Assembly (NCBI GenBank): GCA_050084515.1
Contig: CM114275.1
Span: forward strand, 744,001-808,000
Length of the DNA stretch: 64,000 nt
From: Blasia pusilla
Lineage: Eukaryota; Marchantiophyta; Marchantiopsida; Blasiales
Direction of reading: 5' to 3'
A program made the position numbers and the translations under genes. This document shows, in pieces, positions 23,491 through 35,533 of the stretch. How positions within the stretch are numbered: position 1 is the stretch's first letter; every line of letters starts with the position of its first letter. The notes under the pieces were generated by a model. It ran no database searches. It was given only the letters and a program-made list of their open reading frames with translations, and was not told the origin of the DNA.

Positions 23491-23869
23491 GGTCTGGTCT
23501 TGTGAGTGAGAGACAACACTTCACTACAATCGTAGAATTTCTCAATTTATTGTTGTTATTGTAGACAATTGGATTGAGCCCGATTGAGACTGGACTAGCC
23601 CGTAGTGGAATCTACATTCCAAATGGAAAAGGTGAAAAAAAGTGTCACTGCAAATCTATGCCTATGCACTCTCACTAATACTTCATAAGCCATGAGATGG
23701 GGCCCTAACTATGAATGCTTGCTAGTGTGCCAATTTGAGTATCCATGGGTTTAATAATCGTTCTTGACTCCTCTCCGGTTGGCAAAGTTGATGTGGTTGG
23801 AGCTTCAGTCATTACATGGGGCTTTTTGGAGTGTCAAAAGTGGTAGCGGGGACCAATATTCAAAGAGTT

Positions 23870-23891
23870 CCGGGGTTACAAGTAACCCCGG
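23870..23891. repeat. Perfect 10-bp-arm GC-rich hairpin
   Basis: Arms ccggggttac and gtaaccccgg are separated by only two bases, giving an almost continuous palindrome. Confidence 0.9.
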
Positions 23892-25165
23892 CCTACAATT
23901 TAAAAAATTACCGACGACAAAAAATGATCACCGGGAGAAGTTATGCTTGAAATTGAGGAGATATCGACAACTGACGGGAGAGATAATCAAGCGTCAGAAT
24001 GTGGCTATTTCCCGGCATGAATTTTCCGGAATGTGGCGCCTTCCTGGTAGGGAAGCCAATTTTTTAGTGGAGTGCTTTTACTGGTGGACGGTTATTTTCC
24101 GTTTGGGGTGTTGGCTGCCGGAAATATAGGAGTGGCCAGGATTCACTTTTGGCTACTGTCAGGTTGGGTTGCCGCTAGGAGCATAGGTTGCATTTCTGCT
24201 TGGCGGGTGACTCAATTGCGTCGTTGCTGGGTCGCGTATCTCACGTTGCATATTGCTGCTTGGCTGCTTAGTATTTCAGCTTGGATTTTGGCGTTTCAAT
24301 GTGGCTTTGTTGCAATTTTGTGACTGTCTCCAGTTCGCGACTCTTGGAAAGGCCCTGCCGCCCTGCATTTTACCTCTGCATTTCTCTATTTCGATTGGGG
24401 AGTTGGGTTCGTTGTGCGGCCTTTCCAGTCGGGTTTTGCTCTACGACTTTAACTCGGGCTCTCGGCGTCTCGGGTGGGGATTTCTCTTACTGAGAATATT
24501 TTTAACTGTTTAGACATGGCTACGACTTCATATTTTTTTCCATCGTGCCTTTCCAACCCCTTATTAGAGCCTGCTCGACTTATTGTTGTGATGAGGATAC
24601 GAGTTACCCATTTTTCATTGGCCCTTCTATGATTAGGGGCTATTTTATGATTTGGGGTCTTTTATCGGCTTGTCTTATAACCCCATCCATTATCGATTTA
24701 TGTCAATTAGGGCGAGGGTTTTTCTCCATTTGGTCCAGGGTTTCTCTGGATTTGGGCCATATTTTCTCTCAATTAGGGCCAGGGTTTATGTTGATTTGGG
24801 TCGACACTCGATTTGGGCTAGGGCGTCCTTCTCCTAGCCACAGCCTACGGGCTTTATAAGCTTGCTATTTGTTCTACTCCCGCAACCCTGCTTTACTTTG
24901 GAATCTTGGAGCTCGTTGCAACTCATCCCTTACAACTTATTCTTTAGGGATAGCCATGCTTCCATGCTTTCAAGTTGTAGTCTATATAGTTGCCCACTAG
25001 TGCACATAGCCAAGAGACAAAAGACAATGACTTTGTTCCTAGGTAATTAACGAATCAACGATGAGCCTGAAATTATCCCATTGTCTGCCTCATCTGATGA
25101 TAGAGATGAAGTACTGCGGGTATACCTGAAAAATTTGTGTAGCATGGAAGGATGTATGGTACTCG

Positions 25166-27032
25166 ATGTATAATTGGATTGAGTTTGATTCAGCCCTTGG
25201 TAGAACCTTTTGTAAAGTTTGTAAGAAGGAGAAAGGGAAGAGTATGTTTGCTAGAGATGGAGCAATAAATTGCAAGGTTTCAGCCTTCACTAATCACGCC
25301 AAGTCCAACGAGCATATGAAGCTTGCATGGGCTGCACATGGGGGTAAGAAGTCAATGGCCAAGGCCATTGCCACCACGAACCGCACTTGTGAAGTTGCTC
25401 TATTGACATTGTTTAAGTGCGCATACTTCCTTGCGAAAGAGGCTATGCAATTTTTGAAATTTCCTGGCCTTTGTAAGCTGTTGTTTTCTGTCAATGCCCC
25501 TATTACCAAAGACCTTTACCAAGATGAAAAGAGCTTTAGTGAGATGTGTTATTTCATTAGCCAAGTTCTGTTTAGAAGAACTCTTGAGTTTGTTGCAACT
25601 AATCAAAGATGGAGGGTTAGAATTCTCCACAATAGTAGCATTTGGTTCAGATGGTGCTTCTACAATTGTAGGTAGCCAGACAAGAGTGGCCTCCCAAATG
25701 AAGCAGAAGGTAAATCCCAACATTTTTTCAATTCATTGTGTAGCCCATAGAACAAATTTGGCCGCTTTGTCAACTGCGAAAGCTCCTGATTGCAAGTCAA
25801 TATCCTCTGAAGTCGATTTTATTCTCAATTCAGTACCTGGCTATTTTAGAAGGTCGTCCAAGAGGAAGACAATTCTAGCGTCTTTGCAAGAAAAAAATCA
25901 ATGACTCTCAGCAAGTCATGAAGAGATACCACAAGATTAGATGGTTATCCCGTTGGCAGGCTGTGACCACATTGTGTGATTCTCTAGAATCACTATTGAT
26001 ATAATTTAGAGATATTTCCCCTTCAGAGGACGACGAGAATGCTGTAAATTTATTTAACAGGTTGAGATCATTCCAAATGATATATCAATTGTATTTTTTG
26101 GCTGACATTTTTTCCCTGCTTGCAAATCTGAGTAAGATATTTCAGTACAAGTTTGTGGATGTCAGCACTATAGGGAGCATTGTAAATTTGGAGGTAGCTA
26201 GGATTACCATGAATTTTTTCATGGAAACTGATGATTTGAATGCCTCCACCTTTTTTGAAGATACAGATTACCATTTACTTCATGATTTTGGACCACATGG
26301 TGGTTGTCTTCGTCGTTTACAATCTGAGATGAGGGGAAACAAATTTCATAGTATTGTTATGTCTCGGGATTGTTCTGGAAGGGACTTGTAGGCTGCCTTA
26401 TTCTTTCAGAAAAGGTTTGCTAAAAGTGTGTGTGCAGCTTTATAGGAGCGATTTCGAGATAATAACTTTATTGGATCAATGAGAATCCTCAATCTTTTGC
26501 ACATGCCTTCTCGGCAAGTGGGATTGAATAGTTGAGGCTGTAAGATTTAGATGACTTGTGTGGTTTTTTTGGAGCTCAATTGCCGTTGCGGGGTGAGTTG
26601 CAACCGACTATCATTAATTCTATACTTATTAAGCAAGAGTTCCAGTCTTTCAAATTGATGGCCACCACCGAGTGGAAGGATCGCAACTTCAGAGACTTGT
26701 GGGCGATGGTAAGTTGGAGTCCCTCATTGCAATGTAAGTTTCCTAATTTGTTGATTTTAGCAAATGTAGCTAGAGTCCAGTGTGTTAGTATTGCCATATG
26801 TGAGAGAGCCTTTTCCATTCAGAATATGATCAAGACTAAATCTCATAATAGATTGACCACCAAGTGCTTAGATGTTGTGTGGATTGCCTTAGAAGGACCT
26901 TCCTCTGATTATGAGGAGATGTTGTGTGAGTCTATGGTCTTGTGGAAGAATTCTGCCCATTTTAGGTACTTGTTTGCAAATCCAGATAGATATATCTCCC
27001 CACATGAAGAAGTTGAAGCTACTCTAGATTAG
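25166..27032 (+). pseudogene. hAT-type transposase, decayed
   Basis: Four open pieces in different frames follow the order of an hAT transposase. The first (25,166-25,675) holds a zinc-finger-like block, CKVCKKEKGKSMF...FTNHAKSNEHM. The second (25,494-25,904) has FGSDGASTIVGSQTRVASQMKQ and IHCVAHRTNLAAL, the core around a catalytic Asp and the C/H motif. The third (26,062-26,391) is the insertion domain. The fourth (26,556-27,032) carries the dimerisation block VSIAICERAFSIQNMIKTKSHNRL. The type resembles ZNF862-like hAT proteins. A second copy of the C-terminal part lies at 48,534-48,977. Terminal inverted repeats were not located. Confidence 0.8.
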
Positions 27033-27683
27033 AAGATTTTGATATTTTGGGTTTTAGGAAATAGGGTCCTTCTTGAATACTCGGAGCCTCATGGCTCCAA
27101 GTATCCAAGAGGGGTAGAATCCTTGGCTCCCAGCTGGTGGGAGTTTTGTCAGGTTCAACTCCTACCAATGATGATTTTTTTAATCGCATTAGAAGATTGC
27201 ATGCTTGATCACATGTTTAGAAGATTGTATGTTTAGTTGAGGGGAAGAAAGTGATATCTGAATTCAAGTTTGAGCATTTCATGTTTCTGAAGAATATAGG
27301 GAGACCGTGGGAAATTTTTACCCGCGCGAGTAGGACGGTCGGCTTTTGGTCGGCTTCACAAAATTCGGCCGAAAATTAGTTGAGGGAAAAAAATTCCAGA
27401 AATAACAAGAATAGATAAAAGGAAATTTCGGATTTTAACCAGCAAGAAATTTTTTTTCCAAAAGTAACATGAAAGTTTAAAACCTTCCAACTACGACACC
27501 AAAAATTAATTTCCGTTAAAATATGAACGAGCCCGATAATTTCAAAAAAACTCCCCAACCTCGGGAGCTGGCTAGGGATCCTCCACTCCGGAGGCCTAAA
27601 CGGCTGTTACACATCTTATTCGAGGGTAGTGTGAAGCTCCTCTAAATCATTACGGCCCTTGCACACACTCGTCAAACTTTGTT

Positions 27684-27849
27684 TCTCCCATCTAACTAAT
27701 CCACACGTGTCATCTACACGTGTGGGAAGTTCGATTGTTACTGACTTAGGCCAGAGGTTACGGTGCATGTTTTCTTTCTTTCTCCCATCTAACCTATCCA
27801 CACACACGTGTTTGAAAATTAATGACTTAGGCAGGAGGTTGCGGTGCAT
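27684..27849. repeat. Imperfect tandem repeat, two units
   Basis: Two units begin tctcccatctaac and end with a gcaggaggttgcggtgcat-like block. The first spans 27,684-27,768 and the second 27,781-27,849. The second has lost about 15 bases around the cacacgtgt core. Confidence 0.75.
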
Positions 27850-27991
27850 TGGACACAGGCTCCTTTGCAAGATCAGCAAGCGCGTCGGATCTCCAAACAG
27901 CGAGGAGAGGAAGCTGTTTTGCTGGAAAATAGTTGGCCCTGTTAACTCAGGCTCGATCCTGAGAGGACGATCGCTCAGTTCGGCAAGAGAC

Positions 27992-28068
27992 CGCAATCGT
28001 AAATGCAGGATGTTTCTGAGGACGACATTGGATCCTCTCCAAAATCGTCCTCAGAAACACCGATTGCG
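27992..28068. repeat. Inverted repeat with 15-bp perfect inner stem
   Basis: The inner arms tgtttctgaggacga (28,011-28,025) and tcgtcctcagaaaca (28,045-28,059) are perfect complements with a 19-base loop. An outer pair cgcaatcg and cgattgcg (27,991-27,998 and 28,061-28,068) extends the stem across an uneven bulge. Confidence 0.85.
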
Positions 28069-29081
28069 TGAACAACGGCCTCAGACTGTTACGTCCTCAG
28101 TTCTCAGAGAACGTGCTGTGTGGATGCTGAATTCCAACCGCAATCAACAACCCAACTTCTTCGGGTAAATATTATTGGATTCTAAAATACTCAACATTTG
28201 GTCGCATGGAAGTCCCCAGATCCTTCACAATTATTATGCATTCTGACTCCCTCTGGCGCGGATTGTCGATTCTCGTCCTTGCTTTTGGACCTGACCCGTG
28301 ACCCCTTTCCACAGGACGGCGTACTCAGACCCCTCAATCGACCTCAGGTCACTCAGGATCGTGCCTAGAAATCCATGCAAGGCAAAGCGACCAGGGATAC
28401 GATGGGAAGACCTCATCGAGACGTGATACACGTCTGGATGCGGGGTATGACCAATTTAGTGGTGTCAGGGGTGTAGAACACGATCCCGACAATGGAAAGG
28501 GCGTATTCTCAAGGCGATATTTTCGCCGTATCTCGTTGGAGAGGTCCCAGTTCACTGGGATGAGGAAAACTGGCGTTCCTGCGGATTTGAAGATTACAAT
28601 GCAACCCGCAAAGGACTGCCATCACTGTCGAGAAATCCACATGGTGAGACGTGAATTACCTTGCCTTCGGTCTCTGGATGCTCAGTTCCAACCCTATCTA
28701 GTTTGTGTGTACGTAGACTGACCTTCAAAGCAGAAGAGTAGATGGAGAACCCTGAAGAGTGAGAATCATATGAAGAGATAATGAGTCGTACGTAGAGAGA
28801 ATTACTGTAAAAAGGTGTTAAGAATGTGCTTTAAACCAGCTGCAACTGCAAAAGTTACAAACTACGGTTACTGGGGAGCTGTAACCATTTTTCTTAGAGA
28901 GAGATACTACTCATGAAGTAGTGCATGTCGTAGCCTTGTGACCATCCACCCCATTGCTTAGACGGTGCTAGAGACTGGGATGAGAGCGAGAAGGAGAGAG
29001 AGCATTTCTCAACGAATGATCGACAACTATGATACAACAATTTGTGAATCTATATACAGCGCCAAGAAAGACTCCTGTCGA

Positions 29082-31728
29082 TCAAGAATCAGAAATAACC
29101 GGAGCTCCATCCCAACCTTTGGGTAACCTCCACTTTCTGTACCAGTAGATTGTAACCCGCTGCCACAGAGGGAACTCAAACTCATCTTCCAAAGGCTCAT
29201 CTGCTGGACCATCCATTGTAAGAGGAAGCCATACATATCTGGAGTCTCGCAAATCCGCTGGTCTCCACCTATCTGCCATGAAGATGAAGGTGTCTGGTAA
29301 AGCCGGTAGAGGTAGAATGAAGGTCCCCTGTGAGAAGAATGTAGTCGTTCTGAACTCCGGCGGTCCACCAACACAAGGATCTCCAATAGTTTCCCAAGGA
29401 CCAAGCATAGATTCGGCAGCATGAATTTGGGCGGCATTGGGCAGCCATCCTGTGCAACCAGAAGTTATCATGTAGTAAATTCCTCTATGTTTAAACACTG
29501 CGGGAGCTTCTCGATGTTGACCTATCAAGATTCGTCTCATGCCTCGCCGCACATCCAAGTAGTCATCTGTTAGAACTCCAATGTGCAATTCACTGTTGTC
29601 CTTGGAGGAATACACGATGTAAGCCTGTCCGTCTTCATCCTGGAATATGGTCATGTCCCGACTCTCATGACCATGTGGCCGCTTGCTCCCCAGATAGATG
29701 AAGGGTCCTGTAGGACTCGAGCTTACAGCTATTCCCACACTGGCTTTGGAGTAGTTCACATTGTCGACATGCATCCACATTACATACTGGTTTGTATGGT
29801 CGTTGTAGATGACCTTAGGTCGTTCCACAACATTACTGACGTGCAGATCACTGCTCTTATTTGTCTTGTCACCCTTGAGGACAACACCTTCATTTTTCCA
29901 CGCCCACAAGTCTTTTGAAGAGTAGCAACTTACTCCCACTACATCCACCTGCACAAAGCATCGGTGAATGTGAGAACTCTGTCAGTAAGGTTGAAGGCTC
30001 AGATTAGCAATGCTTCAGCGGAAGTAAATACCCAATGTAAAAGTTCTGATTAACATCCCAACGAGACTGATTGTCCAGGAGTTTTAACTGTACAGCCCTC
30101 ACTGACCAGTGATATCCCAGAAAACGAGAAGGGCTAAACAAACCCAGGGTAAGAAGTCCAAGCAAATGGAAAGGCCATTACTCCATGTTAAATCGGTTCA
30201 TATGACGAAGAGCACTGATCCGCAGGCTTCATGATTCCTATAGTAGGTACCGATTCTCCCTGGACCACTTCTCTAGAATTGATTTTGATGGTAAGTTTTC
30301 TTTATTGGTTCTACTTCTGTCCAGAATCCGAGCTGAGCCCTGAGAAGCTTGGGGCACAAGCGCCGGAAGCGATCCTCATTAGAAACGACATCAGGTCCAT
30401 ACACATGCGCCAGACATTTTGTGGATGATTGATTAGGTACTTTCATTGTACCACTAAGAAACAAACCCACCATTTTCCGTCACGTTAGGCTGTCTAGATG
30501 AACAGTTATCGGTTCCAAAGTCTAAATCCCCCCGTCTTCCAGGAATCGTTAAACCTGAAACCTACCAATAAACAGCCGGACTGCTGAGAATTCGACTCGC
30601 AAAGAACATTAGACACGGCGTTCACCGAGTGAACGTGGCACAGGCCTAAGCGCATCTCCTGAGAGCCTCGGATAGAAGCATTCGACCTCCAAGAAACTGG
30701 ACGAAAGATTAAGGACATGAAGAGCCCTCTGATCCCAAAAGTGCGGAAGGGATCAGAAAAGCAACCATTCCAAGTAATCTGGCGAGAGAGAGACCCACGG
30801 GGGAGTAAAAAATTGACAGACCAGAAGGCGAGAAACTTTCTCTCCTGAGCGGACTCGGGTCTTTTGATAATCAGGCTTCCATGCCTTAGATTCTCAGTCA
30901 TCTATGCGTGCGTGGGATTAACACTCTACTCACAAGCAAGATCCCTATGATCAGCAAACACACGGCTGCAAGATGGACCTGAAAGATGAAGCCTGGCTGA
31001 CACGGAAAATGAACCTCTGGGTTTGAGACATCTCCTGTAAGATGACATAAGTACTCGTCGTCGAAGAAATCATCCCCGGAGTTCAAGACGGGGGGGCATA
31101 GGCACGGCAAAGACTGGAAATCCGATTTCAGAAGCGGCACGAGAGCAGGCAGAGTCAGAGAGCTTACCCTCCACATGGAACGCTTGTTCACCCGATAACT
31201 GCGTCCGTCTTTATTCTCACCATACCAGTAATACGTTTTGGTCCCCTTCACGTAAAGAACACCTCCGCCGTGAGCCTGGATTGGTCGCCCGTCGGTATCG
31301 CGCCACTCCCTCGCTGGGAAGAAAACCTGTTTGTCGATGTCGTCAGCCTTTTGAGGGTTAACAGCAACGCTTTTGTCCGGAAAATAGAAGGCTATTTTTT
31401 GTTTTGCTATGGCTTCCTGGTTTGCAACCTTTTGTTTCGTGGGGACTTCGCGAATATCATCTTCTTGTTCGGAAGGTCTCCGGTATTTCGTTTGGTGTGG
31501 CTCCTTGCCCTCAACCTGTTCCTCCAGGTCTCTGCGAATCGCCGAAACTGTCCGCCACTGATCCTCTGGCTCTGGGATCCGATTGGGGTGTAGAGGGGGA
31601 GGAAATAGAGTCGTGTAAGCCTGGATCAAGAAAATCCAGGCAGCCAGGGTCCATATCACAGCCGTCACCGAACATTTTCCGACCGCATTCCAACCTGAAG
31701 GCGCCGTTTTGGCGAGCCTATGCACCAT
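29082..31728 (-). CDS. Glycosyl hydrolase family 43 protein (plant Golgi exo-beta-1,3-galactosidase type)
   Basis: Two coding exons on the minus strand: exon 1 at 31,728-31,168 and exon 2 at 29,948-29,082 (TGA stop). The intron has GTAAGC/GCAG ends and both exons are in phase 0, giving 475 residues, close to plant relatives. I chose the ATG at 31,728 because the frame before it has no ATG. A membrane anchor (AVIWTLAAWIFLIQAY, residues 23-38) follows a short basic N terminus, as in type II Golgi proteins. The catalytic part starts near residue 150: AHGGGVLYVKGTKTYYWYGE, then RPKVIYN, the Asp of SRDMTIF (residue 285), and the probable general acid Glu of HREAPAVF (residue 334), then ITSGCTGW and FMADRWRP. 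In Arabidopsis, proteins of this type trim beta-1,3-galactan of arabinogalactan proteins. The sequence supports the family strongly; the substrate is by analogy. A CT/GA repeat lies just upstream in the leader region. Confidence 0.93.
29949..31167 (-). other. Intron of the GH43 gene
   Basis: The intron is 1,219 bp. The donor on the minus strand is AGG|GTAAGC (complement of 31,167-31,162) and the acceptor is TTTGTGCAG|GTGGAT (29,949). Joining the exons reads SMWR-VDVVGVSCYSSKDLW, matching the family without gap. No further exon or inserted element was seen. Confidence 0.85.
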
Positions 31729-31772
31729 CAATTTCAACCCTCGGGAGAAGCCTCTGCTCTCCAATCTTCCTG

Positions 31773-31775
<3 letters not shown>

Positions 31776-31828
<53 letters not shown>
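31776..31828. repeat. (CT)n repeat in the GH43 leader/promoter
   Basis: A 53-bp TC dinucleotide run lies 48 bp upstream of the GH43 start codon, so the transcript strand reads (GA)n. GA/CT runs are common in 5' leaders and core promoters of plant genes, so a regulatory effect is plausible but unproven. Confidence 0.9.
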
Positions 31829-31834
<6 letters not shown>

Positions 31835-33576
31835 CACTGACCATATATCGAAAAGTATCAACACCCTTTCACCAGTAGTCCAAGAGAGCTCATGGCAGAC
31901 GTCTGGTCCACCCGAATCGCTGACAGTTGCGCACCAAAAATCCAAGCGGAGTACACAGAATGAAAATCGGTTCGTTGTAACTATCAATCCTCAGATATGC
32001 GCTGCTACAAGATCACCGAAGCTTAAAAGACGCGTCGACGAGTGTAAAATCGGAAACATCCTCAACTTTCGAGCACGAGCGAGTTTGGTAGCCTTTCGCA
32101 ATAACCAAACACTACATCTCCCTTCCACTTCGTACCGCAATGGCGGCGAGCTCCAAGCACCCACGCCTCTCCCAAACCAAACTTCGAGCGAGAGAGAATC
32201 TACCGCTTTTCACTTAAGGCTCAGGACTTCTTCCTCACCTAACAAATCTCATGCCCACGCAACTCCAACAACCAACTCCCGCAGAACGAACTGCGCACTC
32301 TCGCGCAACCATCAGCGGTCCCCGACATCTCTTCGCGTCCACCACGGCGACAAACAAACAACCTCCGAATGCCAGCCTGCCTGCCTCGGCCTCAACCACG
32401 CCTCCAGCAGCGATAGGATTCGCACGCGCAATCCACGAGAGACATTAGTGAGCCTGGAGAAACATTCCTCCACTTGAGAAACTATTTGAGGAACGATACA
32501 TTTGCCACCCACCCATCTCATACGATCCCCTCCCTCTACCGTTATTTCGCCGCAATCGAGTGATTGTTCAGCTGTCTGTCCACTTAGTCCAGTGTCTGTA
32601 AGCTTCTCATCCTCTACCCGCTTCAGTCGAGAAAACGCTGCTTTGCTCAGTGCTCACTGCCCGGCGGAAGTCGGCCCTGGGGACCATCGGACAAAGGTCC
32701 ACGACTCCAGGCGCACCCGCAGTGCAGGAAGCGCCGGAGCATGACAGCGACCTTCCGCATGCATACATTGCGCACCACATGAGAGGACATGTCAAAACGC
32801 AAAGTCTTGTGTATGGTACTGTAGTAGACGGACAAGTGAAAAGGACCTGCCCGGAGCCCATTTCCAGGCAACAGGTGTTCCAGTACCATACGGTGAATGG
32901 TGAACTGATTCGTTAAAACTGCGTTTAGGGCAGAACCTACTGGTGCGGAACCCGGAAAACGCGCGAGATCATTCCGACGTGTCGGACGCTCGACCAAGGG
33001 CGGGCGGGCACTGTGCAGTGCACACAGCCTACTGTACAAGTTCTCGGTACTCCAGTTGAGGACCATTAACCACGGTACACGTAGCACAGGTGCAGGTAGT
33101 GACGCAGTCCTAAATCTGCGTCGATCTCGGACGCTCGGAATAGTTCAACGGCTAAGATCTTCCTGAAATATGTGGGAGACCCACTCACTACTCCTCCTTT
33201 CACAGGCTAGCAGAAGTGCCTCCTTTACCACGCAGTTCAGAGCAGGACAAGGTGCAGATAGGATTGGGGAGATCCTGTCCGCCTGTTGTTCATTTGACGG
33301 TGCAGATCGGTGGAAGATTTACCACTTCCCGCCTGATCAATCAATGACCGCGTGAATGGGAATTGGACTGGACGTCGGGAAGAGAGTCGTGCGGAAGCTG
33401 GAACCGGACCGACTGGTAGCCAGACAGTGGTATTAAGAGGAGAGCATGAGATGGGCATGGATTCTAAATCTAAATAGGGTGGGATATAAGTCTCTCCACG
33501 TTTTTCGGACGTGGAATGTAGAATGTAATGATTTCATTCTTTCTTGGTAGATGAGTTTTTTTTATTATCTAACTTA
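31829..33576. other. Upstream region of GH43, no gene recognised
   Basis: The stretch to about 33,470 is GC-balanced and has open frames on both strands (for example 32,647-33,087, -) with no recognisable domain. It probably holds the GH43 promoter and leader. From 33,480 the sequence becomes strongly AT-rich. Confidence 0.5.
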
Positions 33577-35400
33577 CTAATAAGATGGTTAAATTACCTA
33601 TATTTTTTAAAAACAAATAAATCTAAATTTTTTATTTGAATGGAAGATTTGTAGTGATTTTTTTATTTGAATGTTCATCCCTTCTTATTGTAATGTGGAT
33701 AAAAATTTTCTTCTCCACTCTAGATAATATTATATATAATTGACCATGAGAGAAAATTGGAGTAGGCAAATAAATTACAACGGTTTACAGAATTTGACCT
33801 TGAGACTTATTAATAATCATAGCAGAAGTTGGAGAATAGGAAATTGAAATCGACGTAGATCAAATGGCAAACCAGAGTCACGTGCAATCAATGGAATACG
33901 TGGAATAAAAAATCGATCTCCAATATTCTTCCCCGTGATGATTTCGGCATCTATGCAATGTTGCATGAATCCACAAATCACCAATCTAGTTCCGTTTGCT
34001 TGTCATTGTGACCGCACCAATTTTCAAACATAAACGATGTGGAGGTAGTCCAGAAGGCAAGCATATGTTCAAAAATTTGGTGGGATATATGTGAGTCATC
34101 CCCTCACGTGGAATAGAATCAACGTTGAGGTATGTATGCTCCTATAAGCAATAAAAGAGGATACTATGAGAAGAATGATAAGAGGACTCTATGAAAGATT
34201 AATGAAATTCGAAAGAATAATGAAAAGTGTAAAATAATCATTACCTCTCCTGGAAATTGAGATATGACATATGCATTTATATCGTCAACATCTATGTTCC
34301 TGGGTGTTAGAACAGCCGTATCTTTTAAGAAGTCAATGTTATGGAATTAGCTACACGAATTTCCAGAGATGGTATTAATAAGATCACGTGTATTGTTACT
34401 TTTAGTAACCATTCATGATGGTAATCGTATAAAATCATCTCCGAAAAGGAAGGTACAAAGGTGCACGATCCTCTCCCACCTCCGATAACCAATTAGCAAA
34501 TTCTTGTTGATCAGCTCGCAAATGAGCTTCTAACATTTATACTCGCACGTTTGTCGTTAACTTCATTACTTTGACATTAGACCATGAAAATGATCTCTTT
34601 ACAGTTGCTTGGATAATTTGTGGACAATCCCCATGACGAACAACATGCAATACTTGACGAAAGTCACCACCAAATATAATGAGTTTGCCGCCAAAGGGAG
34701 TTGTCGCAATTCAGGAGAGACCATCCCCATGATATCTTGAAAAGTGCGATTCACTGCCTCAAATGCGTAGCGATGACTCATAGGTGTTTCATCCCATATA
34801 ATAAGCATTGCAGCTTGAATTAAGCGCGTTCCTTGACTATTGGCTGATAAGCTACAAATGAAAACATATCATTGGAATTAAATTAGAACTTGTCATTTAT
34901 GGGAGGTTTTTAATTTATTGAGAAATGGGCTTGTGAGTGTATAGGCTACTTACTTGCATGTAGAGCTCTCATGAAGATTGATTGGAATCTTGAAGCGTGA
35001 ATGTGCAGTAGGTCCTCCGTCTAATAGTAGCGTAGCTATCCCAGATGATGCCACATCCAAAGCTATACCCCTTGCACTCCTTACACTTGCAAGGAGAAGA
35101 TTGTATAAAAATGTCTTCCTTGTTCCACCTGCACCATCTATGAAAATTGTTTTGGAGATGATTGAGCATTCAAGCATATTTGATCAAGCTCATAATGTAT
35201 AGCATCCCAAATGATACATTGTCCGTCATTCAAACATGCTTATCTCATTTGCACTTGTTCAAAAAATTCTTCAGTATCATAACATAACTCTTCTTCCTCT
35301 AAATATGAATGTGCATGAAGATCATCAAAGTTAGCTTGAGGCATGTCTGGAAAATCGGTCAATCTCTTTCCTTGATCTTGCAAATAATAATGGATTTCCA
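33577..35400 (-). mobile_element. Helitron remnant with PIF1-type helicase
   Basis: On the minus strand, pieces of a Helitron helicase run in order. Around 35,130 is Walker A in changed form (FIDGAGGTRKTFLYN, where the last Gly before KT is Arg), followed by ASSGIATLLLDGGPTAHSRFKIP. At 34,808-34,700 is IIWDETPMSHRYAFEAVNRTFQDIM. At 34,560-34,300 are LRADQQEFANWLSEVG and DINAYVISQFPGEV. At 34,090-33,730 are LPSGLPPHRLCLKIGA, GLPFDLRRFQFP, a NKSQGQ block and YLPTPIFSHGQL. Many stops and shifts show it is dead. A 3' end ATCTTATTAG falls at 33,577 with T after it. No Rep domain was found, so the 5' half is lost or outside the recognised part. Confidence 0.82.
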
Positions 35401-35533
35401 ACAATGTCTGAGTTTAAATTTGTAGAATTAAATAGTACGATTAGAAGAAAAATAAAATAGAATTTAGATCCTCAAGTAAATCCCATGAGCATTTTAACGA
35501 GTGGTTTCTTCAAGAAAAGATGGTAAGCAAACA

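Larger units (their letters stand above)
20401..25165. other. Gene-poor stretch with short hairpins
   Basis: No protein family is recognisable in any frame. Open frames of up to 127 codons (for example 22,316-22,699 and 22,519-22,818) show no known motif. The base composition is AT-leaning to about 23,700 and richer in GC after that. The only clear structures are three perfect hairpins between 23,394 and 23,891, listed separately. Confidence 0.6.
27033..29081. other. No recognised gene; folded and tandem repeats
   Basis: A 170-codon open frame at 27,659-28,168 shows no known domain and overlaps repeats, so I do not call it a gene. It covers an imperfect tandem repeat (27,684-27,768 and 27,781-27,849) and an inverted repeat (27,992-28,068). 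On the minus strand around 28,620-28,350 a stretch reads GCIVIFKSAGTPVFLIPVNW and NEIRRKYRLENTPFPL; it looks protein-like but I do not recognise it. Confidence 0.5.

Noticed and set aside
27659-28168. 170-codon open frame as a gene
   Set aside because: No domain, it overlaps a tandem repeat and an inverted repeat, and it has no splice or start context that supports coding.
32647-33087. 146-codon minus-strand frame upstream of GH43
   Set aside because: No recognisable motif; it lies in the likely promoter and leader region.
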